NCBI GenBank assembly: GCA_016794505.1
Contig: JAEUJZ010000160.1
Span: 1-64,000, forward strand
From: Myxococcales bacterium
GTDB lineage: Bacteria; Myxococcota_A; Polyangia; Palsa-1104; JAEUJZ01
Direction: 5' to 3'
DNA: 64,000 nt
A program made the translations under genes and the position numbers. This document shows, one piece after another, positions 62,634-64,000 of the stretch (its first letter is position 1; every line of letters begins with the position of its first letter). A model generated the notes under the pieces. That model saw only the letters and a program-made list of their open reading frames with translations. It did not search any database and was not told the origin of the DNA.

Positions 62634-63928
62634 GGAGTGGCTCCCACGTCGTTTGATTGGGCACGAGGCGACGAGAGCGAGCCACCACAGGCGGCCTCTA
62701 GCTCGGCGAGGCGCTGCCCCCACTCGGCTTGATAGCGCTCGAACTCAAGCTGGTGTTCGGTGAGACGACGCGCGGCGTCTAGTAACAAGCTCAGCGGAAT
62801 TCGTCCGCTTTGGTAGCCTGCCTGGGCCGCTCGCAGCGCTCGTTCCGAGAGCGGCAGCAGCGTCTGCGCATGAAAGCGCATATGGCGCTGCGCTGTCTCT
62901 GCGCGCAAAAGAGCCGCACGAACCTGGCCCGCGATCTCTTGTTCGAGCTTGCGGCGCTGCGCGAAAAGTCCTTGCCGACTGGCCACGGCTTCGCGCTCTT
63001 GGGCCGCGGTGCGCGCGAGCGAAAACGAAGGGATCGTGGACTGCACACCCACGGTGAAGTTGTGCTCGGCCCCTCCGGCGCGGTGCAGGTCGGCCATATA
63101 CGATGCCGAGAGCTGGAGATCTGGGGCCCGCTCGCGCGACGCGGCGCGAACGCGATCACTGGCCTGCGCTACTTCGTGATCCAGCGCGACCCGCTCAGGC
63201 CGCTGCGTATGCGCCTGCGCCAGCAGCACGGGCAGGGCGGGCAGGCTGATCACAGGCGGTGTGGTCGTCGGCAGGCCGAGCGGAGCATCGACCGCCTGGC
63301 TGCGCAGAATATTGAGTGCCGAGGCGCTTAGCTCGCGCTCGCGATCGGCATCCAGCAGCAGGTTGTCGAGGTTGGCCAAGGTCTCTTGCGCGGCCAATAG
63401 CTCGGCGAGATCGGCGCGACCCACGCGATAGCGCACATCCACTGCAGCAACGAATGCCGAGGACAGGGCGCGGGCGGCGCGCAGGACTTCCTGGCTGCGC
63501 ACGGCCAAGCGAAAGTCGTAGTACCCACGCGTCGTTGCCAAGCGCAGATCTTGTTCACTGCGCCGAAGGTCGGCGAGCGCGCGTGGGCGATCATGCGACG
63601 CCACAGCGGCCCGCGCCGCGAGCTTGCCTGGCCACGTGATCGGCTGGCGCAGCGTGAACATCAGCGGCACATGCGCGGCCCCGATCGGAACCTGCCAAAG
63701 CTCAACCATCAGCATTGGATCGTCCAGAGTCCGCGCGGCCTGCGGTCGCTCACTGGCTGCTTGCACGTCGGCCTGGCGCGCTTGCCGCTCGGGGCTGTTC
63801 TGCAGGACATCCGACAGAAGCTGCGCCAGAGTTAGCTCGGACGGCGAGCCAGTCGTCGCAGGTGGACCTGCCCACGCGGGGCCACAAAACAGCACAAGCA
63901 GACTCAGAAAGGGCAGGGGGCAGATCAA
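62630..63928 (-). CDS. cusC: Outer-membrane efflux protein, CusC/TolC family
   Basis: The protein starts with TTG at 63928 (the only reasonable start in the signal region), giving 432 residues. A signal (PLPFLSLLVLFCGPAWA) is followed by LTLAQLLSDVLQNSPERQARQADVQAA and the two repeated TolC-type helical segments. It forms the outer-membrane duct of the Cus pump. Its start site has no strong ribosome signal, so the exact start is uncertain. Confidence 0.85.
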   Translation of the reverse strand: MICPLPFLSLLVLFCGPAWAGPPATTGSPSELTLAQLLSDVLQNSPERQARQADVQAASERPQAARTLDDPMLMVELWQVPIGAAHVPLMFTLRQPITWPGKLAARAAVASHDRPRALADLRRSEQDLRLATTRGYYDFRLAVRSQEVLRAARALSSAFVAAVDVRYRVGRADLAELLAAQETLANLDNLLLDADRERELSASALNILRSQAVDAPLGLPTTTPPVISLPALPVLLAQAHTQRPERVALDHEVAQASDRVRAASRERAPDLQLSASYMADLHRAGGAEHNFTVGVQSTIPSFSLARTAAQEREAVASRQGLFAQRRKLEQEIAGQVRAALLRAETAQRHMRFHAQTLLPLSERALRAAQAGYQSGRIPLSLLLDAARRLTEHQLEFERYQAEWGQRLAELEAACGGSLSSPRAQSNDVGATP

Positions 63929-63956
63929 GCGATGATGCAGCCAGCTTGCCGCTGGA

Positions 63957-64000
63957 TCAGACCGCCTGCATGACCCGCATGAAAGAAGGTTTCTCGTCGC
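63957..64000 (-). CDS. C-terminal end of an unidentified upstream gene
   Basis: One minus-strand frame is open from the right window edge to a TGA at 63957-63959 and ends DEKPSFMRVMQAV. It stops 28 bp before cusC and would be the last part of the gene preceding it, possibly in the same operon. Too little is present to identify it, and it could be chance. Confidence 0.3.
   Translation of the reverse strand, partial: DEKPSFMRVMQAV

Overview
The window is GC-rich bacterial chromosome (I judge well above 60% G+C by eye). The gene content suggests a myxobacterium or another Myxococcota/deltaproteobacterial-type organism: a PilZ protein of the Myxococcus TIGR02266 type, a PEGA-tailed Ser/Thr kinase, a 16-repeat WD40 lipoprotein, a DUF1501 plus c-type cytochrome gene pair, an FHA/AAA+ protein, two class III adenylate cyclases, patatins, a phytoene-desaturase-like enzyme and many Cys-rich lipoproteins. 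No rRNA or species marker is present, so this assignment is inference. Genes are densely packed, often with ATGA start/stop overlaps.

Layout. 1-892: the start of a probable tyrosine-recombinase gene running off the left edge, next to a gene that lacks a normal N-terminus; this may be the edge of an integrated element. 986-5038: an unknown cytosolic protein, then a coupled LpoA-like lipoprotein and glutamate racemase (peptidoglycan synthesis). 5312-8146: a PD40/heme lipoprotein and an exported Arg/Glu-rich, Pro-tailed protein. 8196-13288 (minus): phytoene desaturase family, DUF4105 membrane protein and a pentaheme cytochrome with TPR tail. 13422: a CAU tRNA with its promoter. 13566-19511: patatin, C39-like protease, HemJ-like membrane protein, HExxH lipoprotein, PilZ protein. 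19661-25630: 12-bp tandem repeats, AraC regulator, secreted protein, and a 1310-residue subtilase fused to a von Willebrand A domain. 25945-31402: adenylate cyclase, hydrolase, EF-hand membrane protein, Ser/Thr kinase. 31707-36792: PntAB transhydrogenase, M14 carboxypeptidase, DUF808 protein. 37074-41563: a MacAB/LolCDE-like efflux operon (adaptor, ATPase, two permeases). 41721-44517: a 7TMR-DISM adenylate cyclase divergent from an M23 lipoprotein. 44721-48927 (minus): DUF1592-like cytochrome, DUF1501 and Cys-rich lipoprotein operon with a palindrome in its promoter region. 49098-54566: small coiled-coil protein, FHA/degenerate NtrC-type AAA+ protein, Cys-rich secreted protein, second patatin, GMC oxidoreductase with a ferredoxin-like Cys cluster. 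54717-63928: giant WD40 lipoprotein, then a CusCBA-type copper/silver efflux operon.

How it fits together. Most products act in the envelope: cell-wall synthesis and cleavage, lipoproteins, efflux and periplasmic c-type cytochromes. Signalling parts (two cyclases, kinase, PilZ, AraC, FHA) sit between them. Four short AT-rich inverted-repeat patches close convergent or tandem transcription units and stand out sharply from the GC-rich background. No CRISPR array, insertion sequence or complete prophage was seen. The most unusual items are the degenerate FHA-AAA+ protein, the subtilase-VWA fusion without a signal peptide, the leaderless C39-like protease, the desaturase/DUF4105/cytochrome operon, and several undescribed promoter repeats.
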